Counted from the stretch's first letter, positions 24,705-32,760 are shown. The stretch: 64,000 bases of DNA from Paenibacillus baekrokdamisoli (GCF_003945345.1 NZ_AP019308.1:2542001-2606000), one strand, 5' to 3'. Made by a program: numbers and translations. The notes: generated from the letters alone by a model not told the origin.

Positions 24705-25358
24705 TTATTTCTTACGAAAATCAAGCTGGCGTTCAAAACAATATCGAATGATTTTTTGACGCTCACTATCCGAAATACTCGCAAATTTTGCCATGATGTG
24801 GCACTTACCCGTTTCAAGCGGTTTTACGCGGACTACTTCTGCTTTGAAGCAGGAATGATCGATTGACCCATTGCGATAAGGTACTAGCAGCCAACAATCC
24901 AGCTCCGTTCCTTGCTTGATTGCCCACCTTGCATCCACTAGAAACGAAATTCCCCCACCTCCAACATCATCGGTCATTCCGATAAAACGAATATTAGAAG
25001 ACATGCATATGGCAATTTCAAGCTCAGAGGCCACTCTCAGAAAATTTCGGCGTTGAACTTTTGTGATGGATTCTGGATCGGGTTTACGAATACGCACCAA
25101 CTTCACAACGTCCTCTTTAAACCCCAATACATGGGAGTTAAAATAGCTCTTAACGCCATCTTCCGATACAAAATAAGCGGATAATTCATCGCCGAGAAAC
25201 AACCGTTTGAAGCGCCCCGTGCCTTCAACAATTGGGATGTCAATATACAGTTCATCATCAGTAGAATCAGCAATTCTCGATTTATATTCAGTGGCAGCTT
25301 CTTCTTCGTCGGATGAAGCTACATGCAAATATAAAAATTGATTTACACCTGGCAGCAT
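24705..25358 (-). CDS. PilZ-domain flagellar brake protein (YpfA/MotI-like)
   Basis: Two-domain protein of 217 residues, with a YcgR-type N-terminal barrel followed by a PilZ domain. PilZ proteins bind cyclic di-GMP; the B. subtilis relative YpfA (MotI) stops the flagellar motor. The arginine motif QRRNFLRV is intact near residue 105. The second motif, normally D-x-S-x-x-G, reads DDVGGGG here, with Gly in the Ser position, so ligand binding may be altered. The ATG follows GGGAGGGAAGCGACT. It is upstream of the ypfB-like gene and downstream of ypeB, as in bacilli. Confidence 0.88.
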   Translation of the reverse strand: MLPGVNQFLYLHVASSDEEEAATEYKSRIADSTDDELYIDIPIVEGTGRFKRLFLGDELSAYFVSEDGVKSYFNSHVLGFKEDVVKLVRIRKPDPESITKVQRRNFLRVASELEIAICMSSNIRFIGMTDDVGGGGISFLVDARWAIKQGTELDCWLLVPYRNGSIDHSCFKAEVVRVKPLETGKCHIMAKFASISDSERQKIIRYCFERQLDFRKK

Positions 25359-25420
25359 AGTCGCTTCCCTCCCTATTTCCTCGATTATAGCACAGCATGT
25401 CGAAATTTGGGGAGAGTCCT

Positions 25421-25454
25421 CAAAAAGAAAAGGCGTGCAAAAGTCGCACGCCTT
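25421..25454 (-). terminator. Intrinsic terminator after ypeB
   Basis: Arms AAGGCGTGC / GCACGCCTT around a short loop, then TTTTCTTTTT on the minus strand, six bases past the ypeB stop codon. Confidence 0.9.
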
Positions 25455-25459
25455 AATAC

Positions 25460-26794
25460 CTATTTTGGCATTTGTTCGATGGCTTCCTCAAGCCCGGTAT
25501 CCGCATTTATGTATATACGGTACATCCCGTCATTGATGTGTCCGACAAACTCATAACACAGAACTTCATTACCCAAATCATTTTTGATGAGTGCCATGCG
25601 AACCGATTTCGTTTTGAAATCAGGATTTAGCACAGCTCGTGCATCAGCACTTTTCACCTTAGGTTGCGGCAGAGTACGTTTATGATGCTCATAGATATAA
25701 TCATTCGCCTGCAGCCCAACGGCTTCACCATTATCCAGCGCGATCTTCACCGTTAACTTCTCTGGATAGATCAGAACGCCGTTTTGAGTGCCTACGCAAG
25801 TAAAAACGGCAACGGAATCATACTTGTCATAATTAATCGCCTTCATGCCCTCATAACCGTGTTTCGACAAGAACGCTATCGCTTTCTGTTCAGCATCGTT
25901 TGTCTTCAGCGTTTCTTTTCCCACTTTACGCGAATTCATGAACCAAATGAGCTGACCACCCTTTTGCGTGTAATCCAAATGGATGGTATCTTCCGGTTTC
26001 CCTTTGCTAACCGTTACTGAATAGGAGGTATGCTCCGTTCCTTTGCCATTCTCCACCACTTTAATACCACTTGTGTCCGAAAGCTTCAAGAATTCAGCTG
26101 CCATCTTCTTAATGTCCTCAGGAGACTTCATCTCGCCTCCAAGCATCTTGATCGTACGCTTCTGATACATGCTTGAGACTGAAGGGCCCCAATTGATTTC
26201 TGGATATTCACTTACTTTTTTATCGACGGTCTTAAACCCATCAATTATTGTGTTGTCTAGCGTGGATTTCTCCGTTGCAATGGCGGTCTCGACATCCATC
26301 CAACGAAGATTTTTGGTGATAACTTTCTCTTGGACATGAAGAAGATCATTTGATATTTGCTCGGAATTTGCATAAAGCGTCTTTAACATTTTGAACTCGT
26401 CCTTGGACAAAGGCTGTTTGGTCAAGTCACGTACCGATGTTTTATATGAAAAGTTGGCGATACGTGAAAGAAAATCCTCTGTTCGATTGAAGGGAAGCAG
26501 TGTCAGCGGCAGTTGATTAATCTCGCTTTGCGCTTGACTCGTCAGCCTCCATACATTAACAAGACCCTTGCGATGAATGCCTTGTGAAGTACTGTTGACT
26601 GCCAGCGTATTCCCGAGCTCCCGATGAACCTGCTCAACATGGTAGCTTAGATCATGGAAAGCACGTTGGTATTGATTCTCGGCTTTAATTAGAATCGAAT
26701 TCTTTTCTTGATGCTCCTGATAGCCCCAATAGATAGAACCGATAAAAAACAGTGACATAACGGGAAACAACACAGCACTTAATCGACGGTACAT
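25460..26794 (-). CDS. ypeB: Germination protein YpeB
   Basis: YpeB is a spore membrane protein required for deposition and stability of the cortex-lytic enzyme SleB. The 444-residue protein has an N-terminal membrane anchor (VLFPVMSLFFIGSIYWGY), then a helical domain, followed by PepSY-like repeats in the C-terminal half. One repeat ends in YINADTGLEEAIEQMPK. In B. subtilis sleB precedes ypeB in one operon; here no sleB is adjacent. Its ribosome binding site AAAGGAG is paired in a hairpin, and a sigma-G-like promoter lies across that hairpin. The ATG at 26794 is ten bases after the ribosome binding site. Confidence 0.93.
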   Translation of the reverse strand: MYRRLSAVLFPVMSLFFIGSIYWGYQEHQEKNSILIKAENQYQRAFHDLSYHVEQVHRELGNTLAVNSTSQGIHRKGLVNVWRLTSQAQSEINQLPLTLLPFNRTEDFLSRIANFSYKTSVRDLTKQPLSKDEFKMLKTLYANSEQISNDLLHVQEKVITKNLRWMDVETAIATEKSTLDNTIIDGFKTVDKKVSEYPEINWGPSVSSMYQKRTIKMLGGEMKSPEDIKKMAAEFLKLSDTSGIKVVENGKGTEHTSYSVTVSKGKPEDTIHLDYTQKGGQLIWFMNSRKVGKETLKTNDAEQKAIAFLSKHGYEGMKAINYDKYDSVAVFTCVGTQNGVLIYPEKLTVKIALDNGEAVGLQANDYIYEHHKRTLPQPKVKSADARAVLNPDFKTKSVRMALIKNDLGNEVLCYEFVGHINDGMYRIYINADTGLEEAIEQMPK

Positions 26795-26800
26795 AAGACA

Positions 26801-26855
26801 AAAGCTCCTTTCGTGTGCAAACCTACTGTTAGTTTGGTTTGCTCGAAGGAGCTTT
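26801..26855 (-). promoter_or_regulatory. Hairpin sequestering the ypeB ribosome binding site
   Basis: Minus-strand AAAGCTCCTT (26846-26855) pairs with AAGGAGCTTT (26801-26810), which contains the ypeB ribosome binding site. GCAAACC and GGTTTGC extend the stem. In a transcript read through from upstream the site would be closed; the following TTTT could also make it a terminator. Confidence 0.65.
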
Positions 26856-26860
26856 ATGCA
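26830..26860 (-). promoter_or_regulatory. Candidate sigma-G promoter for ypeB
   Basis: GCATA (26855-26859) as -35 and CAAACTA (26830-26836) as -10 are 18 bases apart, against the published sigma-G/F-like consensus GHATR and CATnHTA (one mismatch). Predicted transcription would start in the hairpin loop, leaving the ribosome binding site free. YpeB is a known forespore gene in B. subtilis. Confidence 0.5.
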
Positions 26861-26900
26861 TCTTTGGTTAAGTTAACCTTTTGCTATTATTCGAATAAAG

Positions 26901-27059
26901 CTAAAGCGCCCGTTCCTCGACATCAAAATCGTTCGCATTGTTGCACAAGCATTGCTTGAAGCCTGTATCGATCTTATCTTTTTCTCTGCGTCCACGAAGG
27001 ACAAACTTCTCGCCGCAGACCTTACATCTTATCGTTACTTTCACGCGTACCGATATCAT
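26901..27059 (-). CDS. Small cysteine-rich protein, probable zinc ribbon
   Basis: A 52-codon frame: ATG at 27059, stop TAG at 26901. It encodes a basic protein with CKVC at 12-15 and CLC at 37-39, spaced like a small zinc ribbon. Ribosome binding sites GGAGG (13 bases) and TAAGG (six bases) precede the ATG. It sits between prsW and ypeB, where B. subtilis has sleB and ypdC. No family name recognised. Coding is supported by the regulatory signals and the paired cysteines, not by homology. Confidence 0.6.
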   Translation of the reverse strand: MISVRVKVTIRCKVCGEKFVLRGRREKDKIDTGFKQCLCNNANDFDVEERAL

Positions 27060-27147
27060 CGTACCCTTATTTCCTCCTGAACGTTTTTGCTATAGGCTCT
27101 GCCAGAAGATCTTCTAAACCAATCTTCACCTATTATTGACGAAAACG

Positions 27148-27843
27148 TTACAGCTTAACCTCTTCTTCATGGCCGACGAAGCGAAAGGGGGATATGGCAC
27201 TGGCCCGGTTCATTTTACGCAGACCTTTGACCCACAAATAGATCATGAGCGGAACGATAAACCAAACCCAATACGTTGTAGTAGAGCCCATGATCCAATC
27301 ATATACACCATGCTCAATGAGAGGCACGAAAGCAGATAGAAGCAGGAAACTTCGATTCGGTTTTATTTTGGCGAACTTTGCTTTTCCTAAATAATACCCC
27401 ATTGTAACACCAAAGAGTGCATGTCCCGAAACAGGCAGTAAAGCACGAACAAGAAGGGTCCCGAACGTAGCTGGCTGAAAAACAGCATACAGTACATTCT
27501 CAACTGTTGCGAAGCCAAGTGAAATCGCTACAGCATAGACGATACCATCATAAGGCTCGTCAAATTCAGTATGATTATAAATAATATGGTAGAGAACAAA
27601 CCATTTTACAAGCTCCTCTACACCTGCTGAAATCGCAAATGCAAAGAGAAACGGCTGATCGCTCCACCAGAGGAGAAGGCCACGCTGAATCACCATAATC
27701 GGAAGCACGATGAGCACGCCGAGAAGAAAGACGCGAATAACCATATGAATCGGCTCAGCCTCGTAGCGATCCTTCAAATAGAAATAAGTAAGCAGTGAAA
27801 TCCCCGGCGCAACTGCAGCGGTTAATATGGATAAAAGCAGCAT
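27148..27843 (-). CDS. prsW: Intramembrane protease PrsW
   Basis: Multi-pass membrane metalloprotease of 231 residues; in B. subtilis PrsW performs site-1 cleavage of the anti-sigma factor RsiW. The conserved motifs are present: GVEELVKWF (Glu-Glu) near residue 79, SLGFATVENVLYA near residue 109, and SGHALFGVTMGYYLG with the conserved His near residue 140. Hydrophobic segments alternate with these motifs as in the family. It precedes the small cysteine-rich gene and ypeB, and follows gudB. No rsiW is nearby, so its target here is open. Confidence 0.93.
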   Translation of the reverse strand: MLLLSILTAAVAPGISLLTYFYLKDRYEAEPIHMVIRVFLLGVLIVLPIMVIQRGLLLWWSDQPFLFAFAISAGVEELVKWFVLYHIIYNHTEFDEPYDGIVYAVAISLGFATVENVLYAVFQPATFGTLLVRALLPVSGHALFGVTMGYYLGKAKFAKIKPNRSFLLLSAFVPLIEHGVYDWIMGSTTTYWVWFIVPLMIYLWVKGLRKMNRASAISPFRFVGHEEEVKL

Positions 27844-27882
27844 TCTCTCGATGTCACCCCCTATGGAATTTCGCGTTAAATA

Positions 27883-29133
27883 CTAAACCCAACCTCTAAA
27901 ACGAACAGCCTCAGCCATTTTCCTTACTCCAACCATATAAGCAGCGAGCCGCATATTTACATGTCTTGTTTGATGTAACTCATAGACCTGATTAAAGCCG
28001 TGAACCATCATTTCGCGAAGCTTAGTATCCACTTCTGCTTCTGACCAATAGTAGCCCTGATTGTTCTGAACCCATTCAAAGTAAGAGACAATTACGCCTC
28101 CCGCACTCGCTAAGACATCGGGTACAAGCAAGATTCCCCGTTCCGTTACGATTCGAGTCGCCTCAAGCGTCGTAGGACCATTAGCAGCTTCAACAATTAT
28201 TTTAGCACGAATTTTGTCCGCATTGTCGGCCGTAATTTGATTTTCTATGGCAGCAGGGACAAGAATGTCACAATCCAGTGACAATAGCTCTTCATTGGTG
28301 ATCGTATCCTTGAATAAATTGGTTACAGTCCCAAAGGAATCTCGCCTCTCCATTAAATCTTCAATATCTAGTCCCTTCTCATTATACAACGCCGCGTTCA
28401 CATCCGAAATACCTATAACTTTGGCACCAGCTTCGTGCATGAATTTGGCCAAGTAGCTTCCAGCATTTCCAAATCCCTGAATAACGACGCGAGCATCCTG
28501 AAGTGGGATTCCTTTTTTGCTAAGCGCTTCATCAATCATGATCGCAACTCCGCGAGCCGTTGCACTTTCGCGACCAAGTGAGCCTCCAAGAACGAGCGGT
28601 TTTCCTGTAATAAAACCGGGAGAATCAAATTCACGAATGCGGCTGTACTCATCCATCATCCAAGCCATTATTTGTGAGTTTGTCATCACATCGGGAGCCG
28701 GAATATCCTTTGATGGCCCCACAATTTGACTAATAGCACGCACATATCCACGACTCAAACGTTCCAATTCTCGGAAGGACATCTTACGAGGATCGCAAAT
28801 GATTCCGCCTTTACCGCCGCCGTAAGGCAAATTAGCAATACCGCATTTGATGCTCATCCAAATAGATAATGCCTTTACTTCCATTTCATTCACATCCGGA
28901 TGAAACCGGACACCGCCTTTTGTCGGACCTACAGCATCATTATGCTGGGAGCGGTAACCGATGAAAACCCTCGTATTCCCATCATCCATCCTAATCGGAA
29001 TACGAACGGTAAGTAGACGGATAGGTTCTTTGAGAAAAGCAATCATATCCTCCCCGTAACCGAGCTTCTGAAGAGCCTCTTCGATTACGAGCTGTGTCGA
29101 CTCTAACATATTATTCGTCTCTATATCTGTCAA
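27883..29133 (-). CDS. gudB: NAD-type glutamate dehydrogenase
   Basis: Catabolic glutamate dehydrogenase converting glutamate to 2-oxoglutarate and ammonium. The 416-residue enzyme shows the catalytic segment LPYGGGKGGIICDPR with the active Lys, the substrate loop VGPTKGGVRFHP, and the NAD fold VVIQGFGNAGSYLAKFMHE. The C-terminus ends AEAVRFRGWV, as in Firmicute enzymes. Position next to prsW and mecB corresponds to gudB (ypcA) of B. subtilis. The reading frame is intact: there is no 9-bp in-frame duplication of the kind that inactivates gudB in laboratory B. subtilis that I could see. Confidence 0.94.
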   Translation of the reverse strand: MTDIETNNMLESTQLVIEEALQKLGYGEDMIAFLKEPIRLLTVRIPIRMDDGNTRVFIGYRSQHNDAVGPTKGGVRFHPDVNEMEVKALSIWMSIKCGIANLPYGGGKGGIICDPRKMSFRELERLSRGYVRAISQIVGPSKDIPAPDVMTNSQIMAWMMDEYSRIREFDSPGFITGKPLVLGGSLGRESATARGVAIMIDEALSKKGIPLQDARVVIQGFGNAGSYLAKFMHEAGAKVIGISDVNAALYNEKGLDIEDLMERRDSFGTVTNLFKDTITNEELLSLDCDILVPAAIENQITADNADKIRAKIIVEAANGPTTLEATRIVTERGILLVPDVLASAGGVIVSYFEWVQNNQGYYWSEAEVDTKLREMMVHGFNQVYELHQTRHVNMRLAAYMVGVRKMAEAVRFRGWV

Positions 29134-29217
29134 AGGAAACTCACCACCTTATCAACAATAATATGAGCGGTTATTCCCTCAACTATTCGAAGGCAAATTC
29201 CCTAATGGAACGCAAAC

Positions 29218-29258
29218 AAAAAGCATCTCGTATACAGGGCTTACCTGCAGCGGATGCT
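29218..29258 (-). terminator. Intrinsic terminator after mecB
   Basis: Minus-strand AGCATC / GATGCT with an inner GCAGG/CCTGT pairing, followed by five T residues. Separates mecB from gudB. Confidence 0.7.
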
Positions 29259-29274
29259 CATTTGTTTGAATACT

Positions 29275-29880
29275 TTAGAAATGATTGCATATTTCAGTCA
29301 CGACATCGGAAGCAACGATTACTTTACCATACTCATCCAGTACAGCAGTGGTAATGGATGTCGCCTCTCCATATTCGGCCAGAAGGGCAATAATGGCATG
29401 ATAACGAGGTAACTCTACACCTACAGGTTCAAAGGATAGCATATATCTGCCGTTATAGGCATACAAACGTCCGTCGTCTACTAAATTAGAAGCTTTGAGC
29501 TGCTTACAAACAGAGATGACGTCTTCAATATCTCGAAAAGCATACAAAACAACATCACTCTGTTCAAGTGTCACTTCCATCTCGTAGACGTCTTCGTCGT
29601 TGTCATCTTCTTGAGCTCGCTCATCGGATTTCCCATTCACTTTACCTCGTGTGACGATAACGACCATTCCTTGCGCTGGAAGTGCAAAAACTTCAACTGC
29701 AAGCGGTCCATTAGCGTCGAACCCGAGCTCATTGTAGGCTTGGTCCATCATTTCACTGAATAACTCGTGTACCTTCGGAATTTCGCGCCACATGTCTTCC
29801 TTCTGGATCCCACGCTCCAGCAGGTCGTCGAACGTTAGGAAAATTCGTATTTTGTCTTGATTGAGTCGTTCGATTTTCAT
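29275..29880 (-). CDS. mecB: Adaptor protein MecB/YpbH (MecA family)
   Basis: MecA-family adaptors hand substrates to the ClpC-ClpP protease. The 201-residue protein has the family N-terminus MKIERLNQDKIRIFLTFDDL, an acidic central linker (ERAQEDDNDEDVYEME), and a C-terminal domain. Synteny beside gudB matches ypbH rather than mecA itself, so MecB is the more likely paralogue. The frame is open to 29961, but the family N-terminus and the GGAGGATCC signal fix the ATG at 29880. Confidence 0.9.
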   Translation of the reverse strand: MKIERLNQDKIRIFLTFDDLLERGIQKEDMWREIPKVHELFSEMMDQAYNELGFDANGPLAVEVFALPAQGMVVIVTRGKVNGKSDERAQEDDNDEDVYEMEVTLEQSDVVLYAFRDIEDVISVCKQLKASNLVDDGRLYAYNGRYMLSFEPVGVELPRYHAIIALLAEYGEATSITTAVLDEYGKVIVASDVVTEICNHF

Positions 29881-30063
29881 GATAGGATCCTCCTTTTCGG
29901 CAGCATCTGCTTCGTTTTTGGCGGAGCAAAACCATCTTCGAAAGCACACAAACGCGGGCAATATCTGTTATATACAGATTATGAAGCTGCGCGTATTTGG
30001 TGAATAAATTGTGCTATGTAACTATGTTAGCATGTCTGAGATGGGAATGCACTAATTTCAAAC

Positions 30064-30122
30064 AAAAAAAGAATCGTTTGCGCCGTCTAATTATACTACG
30101 AAAAAAGACGGACAAACGATTC
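30064..30122 (-). terminator. Strong terminator after the small anchored protein gene
   Basis: Stem GAATCGTTTG..CCGTCT / AGACGG..CAAACGATTC, flanked by T runs on either side, so it can act in both directions. It follows the stop codon at 30130. The rest of 29962-30129 appears empty. Confidence 0.85.
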
Positions 30123-30129
30123 ATTTTTT

Positions 30130-30447
30130 TTAATGAGATTTGGTTTCGGACACGATTTGCTCAGCTTCCCTTTTCACGCTCGGGTCACTGTTTACAAGCA
30201 TTTCAATCTGTCCCCATGAATCATTTGATTGATCTTTGGATGAGCCAGTCTGTTTTGCGGTCTTCTCCTTTGTTTCATGATCGAACTTATGGTTTATGAC
30301 CGCATTAAACGCTTTTCCTCTCATACCCGTCCACACTTCGCCTGCAGACGAGCTAGCCCAGGCAAACATACCCGGTCTTTTTTTCGCTACATAAACGGCC
30401 GCCGCCACGCCAGCTAAGCTGCCTATTAGAAAACCAGTCCATTTCAT
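30130..30447 (-). CDS. Small membrane-anchored protein, unknown
   Basis: About 105 residues: an N-terminal membrane segment (MKWTGFLIGSLAGVAAAVYV), then a short basic stretch, then a hydrophilic tail rich in Lys, Glu, Ser and Gln. The layout resembles YtxH-like small proteins but no motif decides it. The start ATG at 30447 is eight bases after AGGAGG; another ATG precedes it by one codon. Single gene with its own terminator, divergent from the deacetylase gene. Confidence 0.65.
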   Translation of the reverse strand: MKWTGFLIGSLAGVAAAVYVAKKRPGMFAWASSSAGEVWTGMRGKAFNAVINHKFDHETKEKTAKQTGSSKDQSNDSWGQIEMLVNSDPSVKREAEQIVSETKSH

Positions 30448-30541
30448 CATACAATCCTCCTTCATTAACATTAGGAATCGCGTATAGTTTGGCCTTCAAA
30501 AGCAGCGGTCATCCCAGCATAAAAAAAGGAAGCAAGCCATT

Positions 30542-30570
30542 TTAGAATCCATTCCTTTGTATGTTACAAT
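30542..30570 (+). promoter_or_regulatory. Promoter-like element before the deacetylase gene
   Basis: TTAGAA (30542-30547) and TACAAT (30565-30570) are spaced by 17 bases on the plus strand. If used, the transcript would carry repeat family 1 (30573-30670) as its 5' untranslated region. Confidence 0.5.
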
Positions 30571-30572
30571 GA

Positions 30573-30670
30573 CAAGAAGAAACGGATAACGCCGTCCTTG
30601 GCGGCGAAGCAAGTTTCTTCCTTCTGAAATATAAGCAAAGGTTGGAGAAAACTTTTACTTTCTTATATTT
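30573..30670. repeat. Dispersed repeat family 1, full copy
   Basis: 98-bp element in the same orientation as 21473-21570, with identical GAAGAAAC/GTTTCTTC and CGCCG..CGGCG stems. The second AT-rich hairpin has several changes in its loop-proximal part, while the outer AAATATAAG/CTTATATTT arms are kept. Ends about 45 bases before the deacetylase start. Confidence 0.85.
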
Positions 30671-30714
30671 GAACAAATTCCGAAGTTTCCAAGAAAAAAC
30701 CGGAGGTACCGAAT

Positions 30715-31656
30715 ATGACAACCCTTTATAAGACTACAAAAACGGCCACTGCAATTATTATAGCGCTGGGTATCCTGTCCGGCTGCGCTGCCTCTCCACA
30801 AGACAAGGCATCTAATGAAGAGAGCAGTAAATTAACCACAGACTCTCAATCGGCCAATGAAACAAGCAACAAGAATGTGAACAACAAAAAGCCAGACAAG
30901 GAAGAGCATCCGGCGGCTGGAACCGAGACAAATAACGGTACGGAAAATGCCGGAAGTAATAAGGACACTCCGACTAGCGATAATAAAGAAGCAGCAGTAA
31001 AAAAGCTGTATCGAATCAATAAAGTTTATCGATTTGAGCCAATCTCTAAGGAAACATCGAATAAGGTAGTCCTTCTCACCTTTGATGACGGACCAAAAGA
31101 AGACAAAATGATCAGCGGGCTGCTTGATACACTTGACAAACATAAGGCGAAGGCTATTTTTTTCGTGAATGGTTATCGAGTCAAGAAACATCCGGAACTT
31201 CTCAAAAAAATAGCCGACCGTGGACAAACGATCGGGAATCATTCATGGGATCACATTGATTTGAAGAAAGAAACGGCTGCTGTCGTTCAGAAGCAAGTCG
31301 ATGATGTACAGACGCTCGTTAAGGAGACGATTGGAACCGCTCCTCTCTTCTTCCGTCCTCCATTCGGTTCAGGAGGCGATACAGTTAAAGAAATCGTCAA
31401 GAAAGACGGTATGCTCTTTATGACTTGGTCAAACGGTTCTCTGGATTGGGACAAAAGCACCAAGAACAAGCCTGACCTTGTTATTAAGAATGTATTAGAT
31501 CAGCTTCATCCTGGTGCTAATATCCTCATGCATGAGCTGCCATGGACTGTAGAAGCACTCGATACGCTGTTAACGAAGCTCGAGCAAAAAGGATATGGCT
31601 TTATCGATCCAGCAACTATCGATGTTGAGCCTTCACAGCCGAAGAGCGCAAAGTAA
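30715..31656 (+). CDS. Polysaccharide deacetylase lipoprotein (NodB domain)
   Basis: Extracellular N-deacetylase anchored by lipid: signal peptide with lipobox LSGC (Cys24), then about 70 residues of Asn/Thr/Lys-rich linker, then a NodB domain. Metal and catalytic motifs are TFDDGP near residue 119, GNHSWDHID (His-x3-His) near 171, RPPFGSGG near 207, and a C-terminal MHELPWTVEAL in place of the usual LHD. Likely substrate is peptidoglycan or another cell-surface glycan. Ribosome binding site is CGGAGG. The last 41 bases overlap tail-to-tail with the phosphoesterase gene on the other strand. Confidence 0.9.
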   Translation: MTTLYKTTKTATAIIIALGILSGCAASPQDKASNEESSKLTTDSQSANETSNKNVNNKKPDKEEHPAAGTETNNGTENAGSNKDTPTSDNKEAAVKKLYRINKVYRFEPISKETSNKVVLLTFDDGPKEDKMISGLLDTLDKHKAKAIFFVNGYRVKKHPELLKKIADRGQTIGNHSWDHIDLKKETAAVVQKQVDDVQTLVKETIGTAPLFFRPPFGSGGDTVKEIVKKDGMLFMTWSNGSLDWDKSTKNKPDLVIKNVLDQLHPGANILMHELPWTVEALDTLLTKLEQKGYGFIDPATIDVEPSQPKSAK

Positions 31657-32467
31657 TGCGATGAAACTGCGCTGGCGCTAACAGTCTTATCGATAATTTA
31701 GAGGTTCCGAATCCACAACTCACAAACAACCGAGGCGACCATGCTTCGGTTGTTAGTTTTGTCCCAAGATCAAACCACCCCCGCCAATAAACCTTCTCTA
31801 GCGGACCACGACTAATAGGACCAATGAATGGCAAACAAACTTGCCCCCCGTGTGTATGTCCACATAATATTAAATCAATCGACTTTATCTCATCTCTACG
31901 AAGAGCAATCACGGGATCATGAGCAAGTAAAATGGTGAAAAGTTCATTACCATCGGCCGGTTCACTTATGGCAAGCTTAAGATTATCCCGCTTGGTTCGA
32001 GGATCATCAACACCCACAAGTCGGATACGGCTCCCATCCTTTTGTTCAAGTACGACGGCTTGATTAATAAGCAAACCTACTCTTTCCTCTTGAAGCATAA
32101 CCTCTAAGGGGCGAATATTCTCATCATAATCATGATTGCCATATACCATATATACAGGCGCAATCGTCATCAGCTTACGGATATTATCACGACTCCGGGC
32201 AATTGCAACACCCTTCTCACGGAGGTCACCGCCAATAAGTACCAAATCCGTCTTCCCCGCTGCTTTGCACTGCGCAATGATTTCATTGGAAATGCTACGT
32301 CTATGTATATCTGAGATAAATAAGATATGGGTCTGATCAAATGAAGCGGGCAGCCGCTCCAAAACCACAGATTGCTGATCAAAATTATACCGATATGATT
32401 CCCAAACCATGTAACCAAGAATACCTACTGCAATAACCCCAAGACCTAAAATAAAATCGAACACCAC
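31616..32467 (-). CDS. Membrane-anchored metallophosphoesterase (YpbG-like)
   Basis: Calcineurin-like phosphoesterase of 283 residues with an N-terminal membrane segment (FILGLGVIAVGILGYMVW). The metal-binding motifs are complete: SDIH, GGDL, YGNHDY, LAHDP and CGHTHGGQ. Related enzymes act on UDP-diacylglucosamine or membrane phosphoesters; the substrate here is unknown. Synteny agrees with ypbG of B. subtilis. The GTG at 32467, seven bases after GGAGG, is preferred to the longer frame starting at 32500. Confidence 0.88.
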   Translation of the reverse strand: MVFDFILGLGVIAVGILGYMVWESYRYNFDQQSVVLERLPASFDQTHILFISDIHRRSISNEIIAQCKAAGKTDLVLIGGDLREKGVAIARSRDNIRKLMTIAPVYMVYGNHDYDENIRPLEVMLQEERVGLLINQAVVLEQKDGSRIRLVGVDDPRTKRDNLKLAISEPADGNELFTILLAHDPVIALRRDEIKSIDLILCGHTHGGQVCLPFIGPISRGPLEKVYWRGWFDLGTKLTTEAWSPRLFVSCGFGTSKLSIRLLAPAQFHRITLRSSAVKAQHR

Positions 32468-32502
32468 ACGGTTCCCTCCCCTTTCATCGCGTTCACCCAA
32501 TT

Positions 32503-32760
32503 CTAGAATTTAGCATAGTTACGTCCCCATAGGAGTAAACCGATAAGCAAGGAGATAAAAAGTACGAATAATAGTCTGTAAAACCATTTGGTCATTTGCT
32601 GTTTATTGGAAGGATGAATGTGCCGTCTTGCTGGCAGTCCATCCTCAGGATGCTCATGTAACATCTCCGCATCCGTAGGATTGTCTGCTTTCTTGTTCGT
32701 TTCTTTGGAAGGGGCGGGCTGACGGTTATGTCCTCTACCAAATTTTTCAACTCTACTCAT
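32503..32760 (-). CDS. Small membrane protein (YpbF position), unknown
   Basis: An 85-residue protein with a polar, Pro/Lys/His-containing N-terminal 55 residues and a C-terminal membrane segment (LLFVLFISLLIGLLLWGRNY). It overlaps the CPBP protease gene by four bases and is followed by the phosphoesterase, so the three probably form an operon like ypbD-ypbF-ypbG. No functional motif recognised; no ypbE-like LysM protein is adjacent. Confidence 0.7.
   Translation of the reverse strand: MSRVEKFGRGHNRQPAPSKETNKKADNPTDAEMLHEHPEDGLPARRHIHPSNKQQMTKWFYRLLFVLFISLLIGLLLWGRNYAKF

Noticed and set aside
30081..30110. Promoter TATAAT inside the terminator loop after the small anchored protein gene
   Set aside because: No -35 box at acceptable spacing; AT-rich loop sequence explains the match.
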